In this document: piece by piece, positions 37,791-47,294 of the stretch
Layout: each line of letters begins with the position of its first letter
Position numbering within the stretch: the stretch's first letter is position 1
NCBI RefSeq assembly: GCF_001423425.1
Contig: NZ_LMNX01000001.1
Location: 826,970-890,969, forward strand
Reading direction: 5' to 3'
Origin: Rhizobium sp. Leaf306
Lineage (GTDB): Bacteria > Pseudomonadota > Alphaproteobacteria > Rhizobiales > Rhizobiaceae
Length of the DNA stretch: 64,000 bases
Notes under the pieces: generated by a model
Databases searched by the model: none
Told to the model about the DNA's origin: nothing
What the model saw: the letters and a program-made list of their open reading frames with translations, nothing else
Made by a program: the position numbers and the translations under genes

Positions 37791-38009
37791 TTACTTGAAG
37801 CGGTAGGTGATGCGACCCTTGGTCAGGTCGTAAGGGGTCATTTCGACAAGAACCTTGTCGCCTGCCAGAACGCGGATACGGTTCTTGCGCATGCGGCCCG
37901 CGGTGTGGGCGATGATTTCGTGTTCGTTCTCGAGCTTCACGCGAAAGGTCGCGTTCGGCAACAGTTCGACGACAATGCCCGGGAATTCAAGAACTTCTTC
38001 TTTAGCCAT
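37791..38009 (-). CDS. infA: Translation initiation factor IF-1
   Basis: 72 residues, S1-type OB fold, with the family sequence pattern M-A-K-E-E through G-R-I-T-Y-R-F-K. The length is exact for the family. IF-1 binds the A site of the 30S subunit during initiation. A 129-bp gap upstream may contain its own promoter. Confidence 0.98.
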   Translation of the reverse strand: MAKEEVLEFPGIVVELLPNATFRVKLENEHEIIAHTAGRMRKNRIRVLAGDKVLVEMTPYDLTKGRITYRFK

Positions 38010-38138
38010 GTATTGGTTTTCTTTCTGTGTTGAAGGTCGGGCAGGCCGAAATCTGATCAGCCGCCTCGAAATTTGCGCGGAAACTACACAATCGCGTCCG
38101 GTTTGTGAACCTCGCTTGACAGCGATTCTTGAAGACCG

Positions 38139-38633
38139 TCAATCGCCTGCCGGAGGTGGCCTGCGAATGGGCCTCATCCGTCGGTCAATCAGCTTCCACA
38201 GATGCTCTCGCACCTCGCGATAAGCGTCGAGAACCTGCTCGCGCGTGCCGGTCGCAGCCGTCGGATCCATGGTCGGCCAATAGACCACATCGACGGCGTT
38301 CGAACGGGTGAGTTCCAGCGCCGCGTGATGGGCCTCCGGCGTCAGCGTCACGATCAAATCGAAGAAATCATCCTCAAGGTCATCCATCGTCCGCGGCTTG
38401 TGCTGCCGGTTGCGGTTGAGCGAAAGGCCCACCTCTTCCAGAACGACATCGACGAAGGGATCGTGCTCGCCGGAACGGACACCCGCCGACTGGATGTAGA
38501 TATCGGGCTGCAGCAGGCTTTTTGCAATGGCCTCCGCCATCGGCGAACGGATGGAGTTGAAACCGCACATGAAGAGGATCGCGGTCGGAATGCCGATCGT
38601 CTGCTTCCTTGTCGGTTCGTCATCGGCCGCCAT
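38139..38633 (-). CDS. Low-molecular-weight protein phosphatase / arsenate reductase-like protein
   Basis: 164 residues with the P-loop C-G-F-N-S-I-R-S (C-x5-R-S) near residue 22 and a D-P pair near residue 128 that could supply the general acid. This places it in the low-molecular-weight tyrosine phosphatase fold shared with thioredoxin-type arsenate reductases. The rhizobial members between UPF0262 and infA have no proven substrate. No ars genes are nearby, so arsenate reduction is less likely. Start 5 bp after the UPF0262 stop. Confidence 0.85.
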   Translation of the reverse strand: MAADDEPTRKQTIGIPTAILFMCGFNSIRSPMAEAIAKSLLQPDIYIQSAGVRSGEHDPFVDVVLEEVGLSLNRNRQHKPRTMDDLEDDFFDLIVTLTPEAHHAALELTRSNAVDVVYWPTMDPTAATGTREQVLDAYREVREHLWKLIDRRMRPIRRPPPAGD

Positions 38634-38638
38634 GGTCT

Positions 38639-39112
38639 TCAGCCGCGCCAGTAGAGCACGCAGACGAGCGTGAACAGCCGTCTTGCGGTATCGAAGTCGA
38701 TGCGGATCTTGCCGTCGAGACGATCCATCAGGGTTTGCGAGCCCTCGTTGTGAATGCCGCGGCGGCCCATGTCGATCGCCTCGATGCGCGATGGCGTGGA
38801 GGTCTTGATCGCCTCGTAATAGCTTTCGCAGATCATGAAGTAATCCTTGATGATCCGCCGGAACGGCGTCAGCGACAGGATGTGGACCGCAACCCCCTCG
38901 CCCGCTTCGCCCGTGATGGTGAGCATCAGCTTTGCCTCGACCAGCGAAAGCTTCAACGTGTAGGGGCCGCCTGCATGGCCGACCGGCTCGAAGGCGTTTT
39001 CCTCGACAAGGTCGAAGATGGCAACTGCCCGCTCATGTTCGACATCGGGCGTCGAGCGCCCGATCGAGTCGTCGAGGACGACATCCGAGAGCCGGAAGTG
39101 CCCTTGTCCCAT
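38639..39112 (-). CDS. UPF0262 family protein
   Basis: 157 residues, matching the alphaproteobacterial UPF0262 family ([20 protein letters not shown] near the N-terminus). No catalytic motif, signal peptide or membrane segment is seen, and the function is unknown. It is almost always found between hisD and a low-molecular-weight phosphatase gene, as here (2 bp after hisD, 5 bp before the phosphatase), so it is probably co-transcribed. Confidence 0.9.
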   Translation of the reverse strand: MGQGHFRLSDVVLDDSIGRSTPDVEHERAVAIFDLVEENAFEPVGHAGGPYTLKLSLVEAKLMLTITGEAGEGVAVHILSLTPFRRIIKDYFMICESYYEAIKTSTPSRIEAIDMGRRGIHNEGSQTLMDRLDGKIRIDFDTARRLFTLVCVLYWRG

Positions 39113-39114
39113 CC

Positions 39115-40428
<1,314 letters not shown>

Positions 40429-40470
40429 GCGGATATTCCTTCCCGTTCCATGCCATGATCACAAGGCCGG

Positions 40471-40902
40471 TCAAGGATGGCGCGGCCTCGTTGCGGTTTC
40501 CCATGCGCCGCCGATATCTGCAAGAGCAACTTCGATGCATTCGACATCGAGAGCAATGGTGCCGCCGCCGGAAAGCATCAGTTCCACGGTGCCATCAGGC
40601 CCCTCGCCCTTGGCCATGAAGCGCACGGCGAGAAGCGACAGGACAACATCCTTGCGGTTGCGGTCGATACCGGTCGAACGGACTGCTTCCACGCGCTTGA
40701 GGACGAGCGCTGCACGGTGCCGCTCGAACCCCTTTTTCTTCTCGCCGGCCTTTTCCCAATCAAACCTGTTGGCAGCCAGCGAGAATATCTTTTCCGACGC
40801 CGACCACTGCACGTCGGACAGCTTGAACACCGCATCCTGCATATGGGCAGACACGATCCCCAGATCGTCGGTATCGAGAGCCAGAAGCTTGAGCTCGGTC
40901 AT
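40471..40902 (-). CDS. DUF2948 family protein
   Basis: 143 residues of the DUF2948 family, which in Rhizobiales lies between murA and hisD. The sequence has the conserved start M-T-x-L-K-L-L-A-L-D and an H-M-Q-D-A-V-F-K block, mixed alpha/beta, no export signal. The function is unknown. It lies 42 bp upstream of hisD and may be co-transcribed with it. Confidence 0.85.
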   Translation of the reverse strand: MTELKLLALDTDDLGIVSAHMQDAVFKLSDVQWSASEKIFSLAANRFDWEKAGEKKKGFERHRAALVLKRVEAVRSTGIDRNRKDVVLSLLAVRFMAKGEGPDGTVELMLSGGGTIALDVECIEVALADIGGAWETATRPRHP

Positions 40903-40985
40903 GCGCGTCCATTCCGTTCCTGGGCCGCGATGTGGCCCCCGTTGTTTGATGGTCTGGAGATAGGATGGCGCATGGCAAGAAGCAA

Positions 40986-41828
40986 CTATTTCGGGAAGTC
41001 GGCAGAGAGCGTCGTGTCCTTCCAGGCAACGATCTCGTCGCGGCGTTCCGATAGCTTGGCGGTGATGCCGGTATAGGCAATTTCGCCGAGCACGAGATGG
41101 CGCGGCGGGTTTGACGCTTCAACGACCTTGATCATGGCTTCGCCGGCACGCACGGGATCGCCCGGCTGCTGGCCGCTATAGCCTGCGGTCTGCGACAGGC
41201 GGGCGCCTGCGGTATCCTGATACTCCTCGATCTTCACCGGCGTCTGCTTCAGGGACCGGCCAGCCCAATCCGTCCGGAACGGACCCGGTGCCACGCAGGT
41301 GACCTTGATGCCGACCGACGCCACTTCGGCGGACAGCGCATCGGAAAAACCTTCGACCGCATGCTTGCTTGCCGCGTAATAACCGGAGCCCGGGAAGCCG
41401 ATAAAGCCGGCCTGGGAGGTGATGTTGAGAATGTGGCCCTTGCGGCGGGCGCGCATGCCGGGCAGCACCGCCCGCGTCATGGCGAAAAGGCCGAAGACAT
41501 TGGCATCGAACATGCCGCGGATCTCGTCTTCCTCGCCTTCCTCGATCGAGGCCTGGTAGCCGTAACCGGCATTGTTGACGAGGACGTCGATGCGCCCGAA
41601 CTTTTCCTCGGCAGCGCTGACAGCAGCTGCGATCTGGCCTTCGTCGGTCACGTCGAGATCAACGGCGAGCGCATTGTCGTGGCCGGCGATGAGATCGGCA
41701 AGCCTTGCCTTGTCGCGGGCCGTGACGACGGTCGGAAAGCCCTTTGCAATTGTCAGCCTGGCGAGTTCCAGGCCGAAGCCGGAGGAGCAGCCGGTGATGA
41801 ACCAGACGTTGGAAGATGCATCAGTCAT
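40986..41828 (-). CDS. Short-chain dehydrogenase/reductase
   Basis: 280 residues, classical SDR. The Rossmann motif T-G-C-S-S-G-F-G, N-N-A-G, catalytic Ser in I-T-S-Q-A-G and Y-Y-A-A-S-K are all present, and V-A-P-G-P-F-R-T-D follows. The N-terminal pattern (W-F-I-T-G-C-S-S-G-F-G) is that of oxidoreductases of unknown substrate in soil bacteria. It sits between murA and the DUF2948-hisD pair, where most relatives have no gene, so it looks like a later insertion. Confidence 0.9.
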   Translation of the reverse strand: MTDASSNVWFITGCSSGFGLELARLTIAKGFPTVVTARDKARLADLIAGHDNALAVDLDVTDEGQIAAAVSAAEEKFGRIDVLVNNAGYGYQASIEEGEEDEIRGMFDANVFGLFAMTRAVLPGMRARRKGHILNITSQAGFIGFPGSGYYAASKHAVEGFSDALSAEVASVGIKVTCVAPGPFRTDWAGRSLKQTPVKIEEYQDTAGARLSQTAGYSGQQPGDPVRAGEAMIKVVEASNPPRHLVLGEIAYTGITAKLSERRDEIVAWKDTTLSADFPK

Positions 41829-41906
41829 AAAAATATCTCCGATGGAAAAGCCGGATCATGAAAATGAGGCGGGGCGTGTTGGATGACAATACCTGACATA
41901 GGCATG

Positions 41907-41943
41907 AAAAAAGGGACGGCAAGGTATCCCCCTGGCCGCCCCT
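41907..41943 (-). terminator. Intrinsic terminator of murA
   Basis: Reading leftward, AGGGGCGGC pairs with GCCGTCCCT (one G-T wobble) and is followed by a run of six T. It lies about 40 bp beyond the murA stop codon. Confidence 0.85.
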
Positions 41944-41981
41944 CATCCCTCGAAACATGCGGCCTCTTCAGGCCATATTGC

Positions 41982-43274
41982 TCAGTCGCTGACGCGTTCG
42001 ACGATGGCGCCGCAGCGTGTCAGCTTTTCTTCAAGACGCTCGAAACCACGATCAAGATGGTAGACGCGGCTGACGATCGTTTCGCCTTCGGCCGCAAGGC
42101 CGGCAATGACGAGCGACACCGATGCGCGAAGGTCTGTTGCCATCACTGGCGCACCCTTCAGCTGCGAAACGCCTTCGATCCGCGCCATCTGCCCGGACAG
42201 CGAAATTTTCGCGCCGAGACGGGCCAGTTCCTGCACGTGCATGAAGCGGTTTTCGAAGATGGTTTCGGTGACATGCGAAACGCCTGACGACATGGTCATC
42301 AGCGCCATGAACTGTGCCTGCAGGTCCGTCGGGAAGCCCGGGAAGGGTTCGGTGACGATATCGACCGGCTGGATCCGGTTGCCGTTCCTGACGACACGCA
42401 GACCGCTTTCGGTTTCGGTGATCTCGGCACCGGCAAGGCGCAGCGTATCGAGCGCATTTTCAAGCAGCGAGGCCTGCGTGCCTTCGAGCACCACATCGCC
42501 GCCGGTCATGGCAACCGCCATCGCATAGGTGCCGGTCTCGATCCGGTCCGGCAGGACGCGGTGACGGGCGCCAGACAGCGAGGCCACGCCTTCGATGGTG
42601 ATGGTGCGCGTGCCGGCGCCACTGATCTTGGCGCCCATGGCCGTCAGGCATTTTGCGAGATCGACGACTTCAGGTTCGCGGGCGGCATTGTCGATGACGG
42701 TGGTGCCGCGGGCAAGGGTTGCCGCCATCAGCATGACATGCGTGGCGCCGACCGAAACCTTGGGGAAGGTGTAATGTGCGCCGATAAGGCCGCCCTTGGG
42801 GGCCGACGCGTTGATATAGCCGGCATCGACCTCGAGGATGGCGCCGAGCGCCTGCAGGCCGTCAAGGAACAGATCGACCGGACGCGTGCCGATGGCGCAA
42901 CCGCCCGGAAGCGACACGCGGGCCTTGCCTTCACGCGCCAGCAGCGGGCCGATCACCCAGAACGAGGCGCGCATCTTGGAGACCAGCTCGTAAGGAGCGG
43001 TCGTATCGACGATGGTGCGGCAGGTGAAATTGATCGTGCGCGAATAGCTCTCGGCCTGGCTTTCGCGGCGGCCGTTGACGGAGACATCAACGCCATGATT
43101 GCCGAGGATGCGCAACAGCTGTTCGACATCGGCCAGATGCGGCACGTTTTCGAGCGTCAGCGTATCGCTGGTCAGAAGCGACGCAATCATCAGCGGCAGC
43201 GCGGCGTTCTTGGCGCCCGAGATCGGGATCGTGCCGTGAAGCTCGTTGCCGCCGGAAATTCTGATGCGATCCAT
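41982..43274 (-). CDS. murA: UDP-N-acetylglucosamine 1-carboxyvinyltransferase
   Basis: 430 residues. It transfers enolpyruvate from PEP to UDP-GlcNAc in the first committed step of peptidoglycan synthesis, in the cytoplasm. Visible features are the N-terminal G-A-K-N-A-A-L-P block, the catalytic cysteine loop [12 protein letters not shown], and F-P-T-D-L-Q-A-Q-F near the C-terminal third. The Cys is present, so fosfomycin sensitivity at the target is expected. Length normal. It has its own intrinsic terminator. Confidence 0.98.
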   Translation of the reverse strand: MDRIRISGGNELHGTIPISGAKNAALPLMIASLLTSDTLTLENVPHLADVEQLLRILGNHGVDVSVNGRRESQAESYSRTINFTCRTIVDTTAPYELVSKMRASFWVIGPLLAREGKARVSLPGGCAIGTRPVDLFLDGLQALGAILEVDAGYINASAPKGGLIGAHYTFPKVSVGATHVMLMAATLARGTTVIDNAAREPEVVDLAKCLTAMGAKISGAGTRTITIEGVASLSGARHRVLPDRIETGTYAMAVAMTGGDVVLEGTQASLLENALDTLRLAGAEITETESGLRVVRNGNRIQPVDIVTEPFPGFPTDLQAQFMALMTMSSGVSHVTETIFENRFMHVQELARLGAKISLSGQMARIEGVSQLKGAPVMATDLRASVSLVIAGLAAEGETIVSRVYHLDRGFERLEEKLTRCGAIVERVSD

Positions 43275-43403
43275 GGTGTGGTAACTCTTTCTCTCAAGCG
43301 GCCGGGTTTGCGTCTCTAGACCAAACCTTGTCCCGCTTCAATCCGTGATGAAAACTGCGGATGAGAGCAAATCGTGCCACAACCCGTTTATGCACTGCAA
43401 AGA

Positions 43404-43628
43404 CTATGATGATTCGTCCGTTTTTGCGGCAGAGGGCGAAGACGCCGGCAAACCTTGCGTCTCGTCCGCCTCGCCGGCGCGCCGCGCGCGCGACTGACCT
43501 TTCCGCCGCATCAGGTTTTCCCGCAATTTCGCAGCGGCACGCTGCTTGCGATCCAGCTCACGCCGCTCGGCTTCGCTCAACGGTGCGGCCGGCGCCTGGC
43601 TATCCAAGGTTTCTGGTTTTTTCGACAT
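43404..43628 (-). CDS. Small charged hypothetical protein next to murA
   Basis: 74 residues, rich in Arg, Lys, Glu and Ala, probably a helix at about 17-50 (S-E-A-E-R-R-E-L-D-R-K-Q-R-A-A-A-K-L) flanked by disordered ends. An excellent AAGGAG ribosome-binding site precedes the ATG. I do not recognise a function; small proteins of this look are conserved beside murA in Rhizobiales. It lies 129 bp upstream of murA in the same direction and divergent from tRNA-Thr. Confidence 0.7.
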   Translation of the reverse strand: MSKKPETLDSQAPAAPLSEAERRELDRKQRAAAKLRENLMRRKGQSRARRAGEADETQGLPASSPSAAKTDESS

Positions 43629-43781
43629 GGCTTCTCCTTAAAGAAAAAGCCCGACACACGAAAGCGCCCCGGGCGTTTTCCCGGATGGTTCTCCAAGAAG
43701 TTCGATTTTGCTGCTTGCACTTGCCCCGAACCTATGGCAATAGCCCCCTCGCTGACGACACGAACCCGAACGTCCGCAGTT

Positions 43782-43856
43782 GCTGCTATAGCTCAGGGGT
43801 AGAGCACTCCCTTGGTAAGGGAGAGGCCGAGAGTTCAAATCTCTCTAGCAGCACCA
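43782..43856 (+). tRNA. tRNA-Thr (GGT)
   Basis: 75 nt with encoded CCA. Acceptor stem GCTGCTA/TAGCAGC is perfect; the anticodon stem-loop CTCCC-TTGGTAA-GGGAG gives anticodon GGT; the T-loop is GAGTTCAAATCTC. The 3' end was compared by eye with downstream sequence for an attachment-site duplicate; none was found. Confidence 0.98.
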
Positions 43857-44494
43857 TTTTTCTTTCCCTGATTGAAATTGTTGAAGGCCATCATTCAGAT
43901 GGCGTCTCTCCATGTATGTTTCGGAATGCGCGGAATGACGGGAGCCGCTCGTCGGATTGCCGATCTGAATACATACCCTCGTAAGATCGTTGCTATTTGC
44001 ATGGCTCCATGATCCGGATAACTGCTCCCCTATTTCATAGAGGGCCAGACCTCGCACGGATCTCAATCATTATCTCAATCGAAAATGATGAATAGCGCGG
44101 CTTTTGGTTTGTGGAGCTGAGCGTCAAGCCGAGTATTACATTCGCGGACGCGCAGCAAAGAACTAGACGAATCCACTATGAATCCGGCATCTTTTCCACA
44201 ACCAACGGATTATGAGGGGAAAAACACATAATCCAGTTGTACTCTGCCGAAATGACTCGACAGCAATATCAGTCACATCAATACTGTCAGTGTTCGCTAA
44301 TACTAGATTCGCGGACGGCGACTGCGGTCTGTCTTGGCGGACAGATGCAGTCGCGCAATGCGTGGCCGCACACGGAAACAATGCTCTGCCGTGCGGATGT
44401 CTTAGCGGATTATGAAAATCCAACTGTGCAGTTTGATTCTACATATCCCGACCAACTACGGCAAGGCAGGGCGCAAGGCATAAGGAGAAATATT
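43857..44494. other. Gene-poor, lower-GC stretch after tRNA-Thr
   Basis: 638 bp without a supportable gene. It is visibly poorer in GC than the neighbours (27 of 60 bases in 44161-44220 by hand count). The phrase CGGATTATGA occurs twice (44205 and 44407) and a short hairpin GGCCATC/GATGGC lies near 43887-43905. It contains the promoter of the following small operon. Whether it is the scar of an old integration at the tRNA gene cannot be told. Confidence 0.5.
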
Positions 44495-44677
44495 ATGCCC
44501 CATAGAAAGCGCTCACCTCGCGTAACGGCGGAGATGGCTGCTCGCATCAAACGTCTTCTTCTTGAGCGAATGATGCAACATGACATCGCAGCTAAGTTCG
44601 GAATCAATCCTGGCAGAGTTAGCGAGATTAAAACAGGCAGGCGTTTCGGTAATATCGCCCCAACGGTGGAGTTCTAA
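44495..44677 (+). CDS. Small helix-turn-helix-like protein
   Basis: 60 residues from an ATG with a very good AAGGAGA ribosome-binding site. The basic N-terminus (H-R-K-R-S-P-R-V-T) is followed by two helices that read as a helix-turn-helix: A-R-I-K-R-L-L-L-E-R, then Q-H-D-I-A-A-K-F-G-I-N-P-G-R-V-S-E-I-K-T-G-R. The second resembles the DNA-reading unit of resolvase- or homeodomain-like HTH proteins. No other domain is present. One base separates its stop from the next start, so the two small genes form an operon. Function not known; it may be a DNA-binding remnant or a genuine small regulator. Confidence 0.65.
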   Translation: MPHRKRSPRVTAEMAARIKRLLLERMMQHDIAAKFGINPGRVSEIKTGRRFGNIAPTVEF

Positions 44678-44678
44678 A

Positions 44679-44816
44679 GTGGCTAAAAAGCAGTCATCAA
44701 CTCCGATTTCCTCGTTAGCCTCGAAGGTGCTTTCCGGCGCCAAGAAAGCTACGCCCACCGATGCGAAGAAACTCGCCGCTTCCGTCCTTTCGCAGGACGA
44801 GAAGAGAGGTAAGTAA
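44679..44816 (+). CDS. 45-residue basic protein, partner of the small HTH protein
   Basis: GTG start at 44679, one base after the preceding stop, with GGTGGAG about 7 bases upstream. The sequence is rich in Ser, Ala and Lys (I-S-S-L-A-S-K-V-L-S-G-A-K-K-A and L-A-A-S-V-L-S-Q-D) and contains a repeated L-A-S/A-S-x-V-L-S pattern in two probable short helices. No family recognised. The tight coupling with the HTH gene and the hairpin 4 bp after its stop support a real two-gene unit. Confidence 0.55.
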   Translation: MAKKQSSTPISSLASKVLSGAKKATPTDAKKLAASVLSQDEKRGK

Positions 44817-44820
44817 CTCC

Positions 44821-44851
44821 AGTGTAGCCCGCGGCATTCGCGGGCTACACT
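44821..44851 (+). terminator. Perfect 13-bp hairpin after the small operon
   Basis: AGTGTAGCCCGCG and CGCGGGCTACACT form a perfect stem around the loop GCATT, 4 bp after the stop codon of the 45-residue gene. There is no T-run after it. It may serve as terminator for this operon and, being symmetric, could also act on the convergent GH5 transcript at 44925. Confidence 0.75.
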
Positions 44852-44924
44852 GAATCTATCAGCATTCTTATTTCGCGAAGTAAGCCGGATACCGTCATTG
44901 CTATTCGTGCAATCCCCTCTCCGC

Positions 44925-45950
44925 CTAGCTCCGACACCCAACATACGGCATCAGCAGCTTCAACTGCTCGCTCATGACGCCTGGCCTGTCTCGTGGGGGA
45001 TCAACAGTTTGCTGGTTGGTGTTGCCCCAGACGCCGCCGCCGGCCCAGTAGGTGGCGCCGAGGAAGATGTCGGGGCGGGCCATCATGGCATCGAGAAGGT
45101 CGCGCAGTTCCCGTAGAGAGCCTTCGGTTCGGCCGGTGGCGAATTCGCCGATGAAGATGCGTTTTCGATGTTGGGTCGCCCAGTCTGTGGCGCTTTTCAG
45201 GATCCGTTTTCCGATGCCTTCGGTGGCGATCGGGTTGGAGCCGCCAAATCCCTTGTCGAGATACTGGTGCATGTCGAAGCCGCAATTGTCGGCGGGATCG
45301 AATGCCTGCAACATCACGGTGCCGTTCGAGGTCTTCGTCCAGGAATGGGCGCCCGTCCAGGCGATGCCGGAAAACAGCACGGTTCCCGTTGCGCCACGCC
45401 GCCTGATTTCGGCGCATGCGGCGTTCTGGGTGTTAAGGTTGAGAATGGGATCCTGGTCATGCGGCTCGTTCATCAGCCCGTACCAGACAAGGCTGTTCTT
45501 TCCGTATCGCTGTGCCAGCTCGCCCCAGAACGCCGCGTAGCTTTCGAGCGTTGCAGCTGACGTGCCGTCTCCGATGACGATCTTATCGCGCCTTCCGTAG
45601 TCATGCATATCCAGGAGGACAACCGCACCCTCGCCCACTGCCCGGCCGACCAGACGATCGAGGCCCTCAAGTGCCGCCGGCTCAAGCGGTTTTGCAATAT
45701 CGGGCTGCAGGCGGTTCCACTTGAAGGGGATCCGAAACACTTTCACGCCCAGCGAGAGGTAATAATTCAGGTTCTCCAGGTGAGGCCACTTCCAACGGCC
45801 GCCAATCATCTCGAACTCAGCACCGGCCAGGTTAACCCCGATCAGCGGGCACGTTCCCGTTCGGGCACCTACGGAAGGACCTGACGACACAACCGACGCC
45901 GCAAAGGCGCCAGCGCAGAACAACAAAGATCTTCTTGAGCATTCATTCAT
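44925..45950 (-). CDS. Tat-exported GH5 endoglucanase
   Basis: 341 residues of glycoside hydrolase family 5. The N-terminus has a twin-arginine signal (S-R-R-S-L-L-F, hydrophobic stretch to about residue 28). Catalytic acid/base Glu162 lies in G-L-M-N-E-P-H-D and nucleophile Glu269 in I-F-I-G-E-F-A-T-G; the family Arg (V-F-R-I-P-F-K-W) and His (M-H-Q-Y) are also present. The enzyme should cut beta-1,4-glucan or a related beta-glucan outside the cytoplasm. It is divergent from the polysaccharide operon starting at 46227 and 22 kb from bcsAB, which lacks the usual endoglucanase; it could serve either system. Confidence 0.9.
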   Translation of the reverse strand: MNECSRRSLLFCAGAFAASVVSSGPSVGARTGTCPLIGVNLAGAEFEMIGGRWKWPHLENLNYYLSLGVKVFRIPFKWNRLQPDIAKPLEPAALEGLDRLVGRAVGEGAVVLLDMHDYGRRDKIVIGDGTSAATLESYAAFWGELAQRYGKNSLVWYGLMNEPHDQDPILNLNTQNAACAEIRRRGATGTVLFSGIAWTGAHSWTKTSNGTVMLQAFDPADNCGFDMHQYLDKGFGGSNPIATEGIGKRILKSATDWATQHRKRIFIGEFATGRTEGSLRELRDLLDAMMARPDIFLGATYWAGGGVWGNTNQQTVDPPRDRPGVMSEQLKLLMPYVGCRS

Positions 45951-46226
45951 GTAAGACGCCTGTAATAAAGATTCTATTATAACATTGATGCACTAAAAAA
46001 TAAACAACTTAGGGATTTTTGTGCAACACCTCTGCGAATTCAAACTACATTATCCATATTGAATTCCATTATACGATTACCCTAGCGATTAGTTTTGTTT
46101 ATTGAGGAATCAGCAAGAGCATATCCATGCTGTAACCACGATTCGATGTCGTGCTACTCGACATTTCACTGATCAGCAGCGGTGATGGACGGCATGCGCG
46201 GGTGTCCGGCGACAGCAGGAGTGGGA
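45951..46226. promoter_or_regulatory. AT-rich divergent control region with an inverted repeat
   Basis: 276 bp between the GH5 gene and the first glycosyltransferase gene, markedly AT-rich. It contains the inverted repeat GAATTCAA (46036-46043) and TTGAATTC (46059-46066) with 15 bp between the arms, a plausible operator for a dimeric regulator controlling one or both directions. Confidence 0.45.
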
Positions 46227-47294
46227 ATGCGAGTGATATTCGATCTGACGCTTGCCACGCGCAAGCCGGAGATTACCGGTGTCGAACGTTACGGGATCAA
46301 TCTATTCGAGGCATTCCGGAAAATTTGCCCTGGCAGCACGGCCTATGTCATGTCGACATCGTTTTTTTCGAGCGACGACAACCTGGTCCTCTGCCAGCAT
46401 CCTTTGATGGCTTGGCTCACTTTACCGTTCAGGCTGGCATCTTCCAGTTACGATGCGGCCGTCTTTCCGAGCATGCCGGCAAGTCCGCTCTCCATATCAT
46501 CCAGACTGCCCCTCTATCGCATCATTCACGACGACTTCCCCTGGACAAGGGGACAGGAGATGCCGATCAAGGGGCGCCTTCTGTTTCGGGATGTGGAGCG
46601 CGCCGTTTCATCCCGATACCGCGCCATCTTTGCGCCAACCGGCTACTCGGCGGCAAAGCTTCGTCCGATCTTTCCCTCCCATGATGTCAGCGAGATCGGC
46701 AATGCCCCCGCGCTGCCGTTTGACGGCGAACTGTCCGAGATCGCGGAACTGCGAGGCAAAGTCTTCGTCCTGAGCGTGGGGACGGTGGAGCCCCGAAAGA
46801 ACTACGAGAAGATCATCGACGTCGCGGCAGCGCTTCAACCGCACAATGTCCTGTCGGTCGTTGTTGGTCGCAGCGGTTGGGGAAATATCGCCACCGATCT
46901 TGACCGGGCGAGCAACGACCCAACGAGCAACATCCGATGGATGAAGGACATATCCGACAGCCAGTTGCGGTGGCTTTACGCAAACTGCCGGTCGTTCCTG
47001 TCTTTGTCGCATGACGAGGGGTTCAATATGCCGCTCGTCGAGGCAGGGTCGCTGGGCTGCAGCATTGTCGCGTCCGACATCGCCATCCACCGGACTGTTT
47101 CTCCGCCATGGGGACGGCTGGTCTCGCCGGGCGCACGCGCTGACGAGATCTCGACTGAGATCATGACGGCTCCGCGAGCGACTGAAAGCGCGTATCTTGC
47201 CTACAGAGCCCGGTATTCCTGGGATTTTATCGCGGCAAACCTGCTTTCGAAAATCCAGGCCCAAAGACGCACCGGAGCACGGCCCCATGCCTGA
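46227..47294 (+). CDS. Glycosyltransferase family 4 (first gene of surface-polysaccharide operon)
   Basis: 355 residues from the ATG at 46227 (GGAG 6 bases upstream); a GTG at 46182 is in frame but less likely. GT-B fold of the mannosyl/galactosyltransferase type: N-terminal G-V-E-R-Y-G-I-N-L, the mid-protein S-V-G-T-V-E-P-R-K-N-Y, and the donor-binding E-x7-E block as S-H-D-E-G-F-N-M-P-L-V-E-A. It should add a sugar from a nucleotide donor to a lipid-linked oligosaccharide on the cytoplasmic face. It overlaps the next gene by 8 bp. The sugar cannot be predicted. Confidence 0.9.
   Translation: MRVIFDLTLATRKPEITGVERYGINLFEAFRKICPGSTAYVMSTSFFSSDDNLVLCQHPLMAWLTLPFRLASSSYDAAVFPSMPASPLSISSRLPLYRIIHDDFPWTRGQEMPIKGRLLFRDVERAVSSRYRAIFAPTGYSAAKLRPIFPSHDVSEIGNAPALPFDGELSEIAELRGKVFVLSVGTVEPRKNYEKIIDVAAALQPHNVLSVVVGRSGWGNIATDLDRASNDPTSNIRWMKDISDSQLRWLYANCRSFLSLSHDEGFNMPLVEAGSLGCSIVASDIAIHRTVSPPWGRLVSPGARADEISTEIMTAPRATESAYLAYRARYSWDFIAANLLSKIQAQRRTGARPHA

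Noticed and set aside
43361..43984. 207-codon open frame on + running through tRNA-Thr
   Set aside because: Includes the tRNA in its coding frame and the antisense of the small gene at 43404; not credible as a protein.
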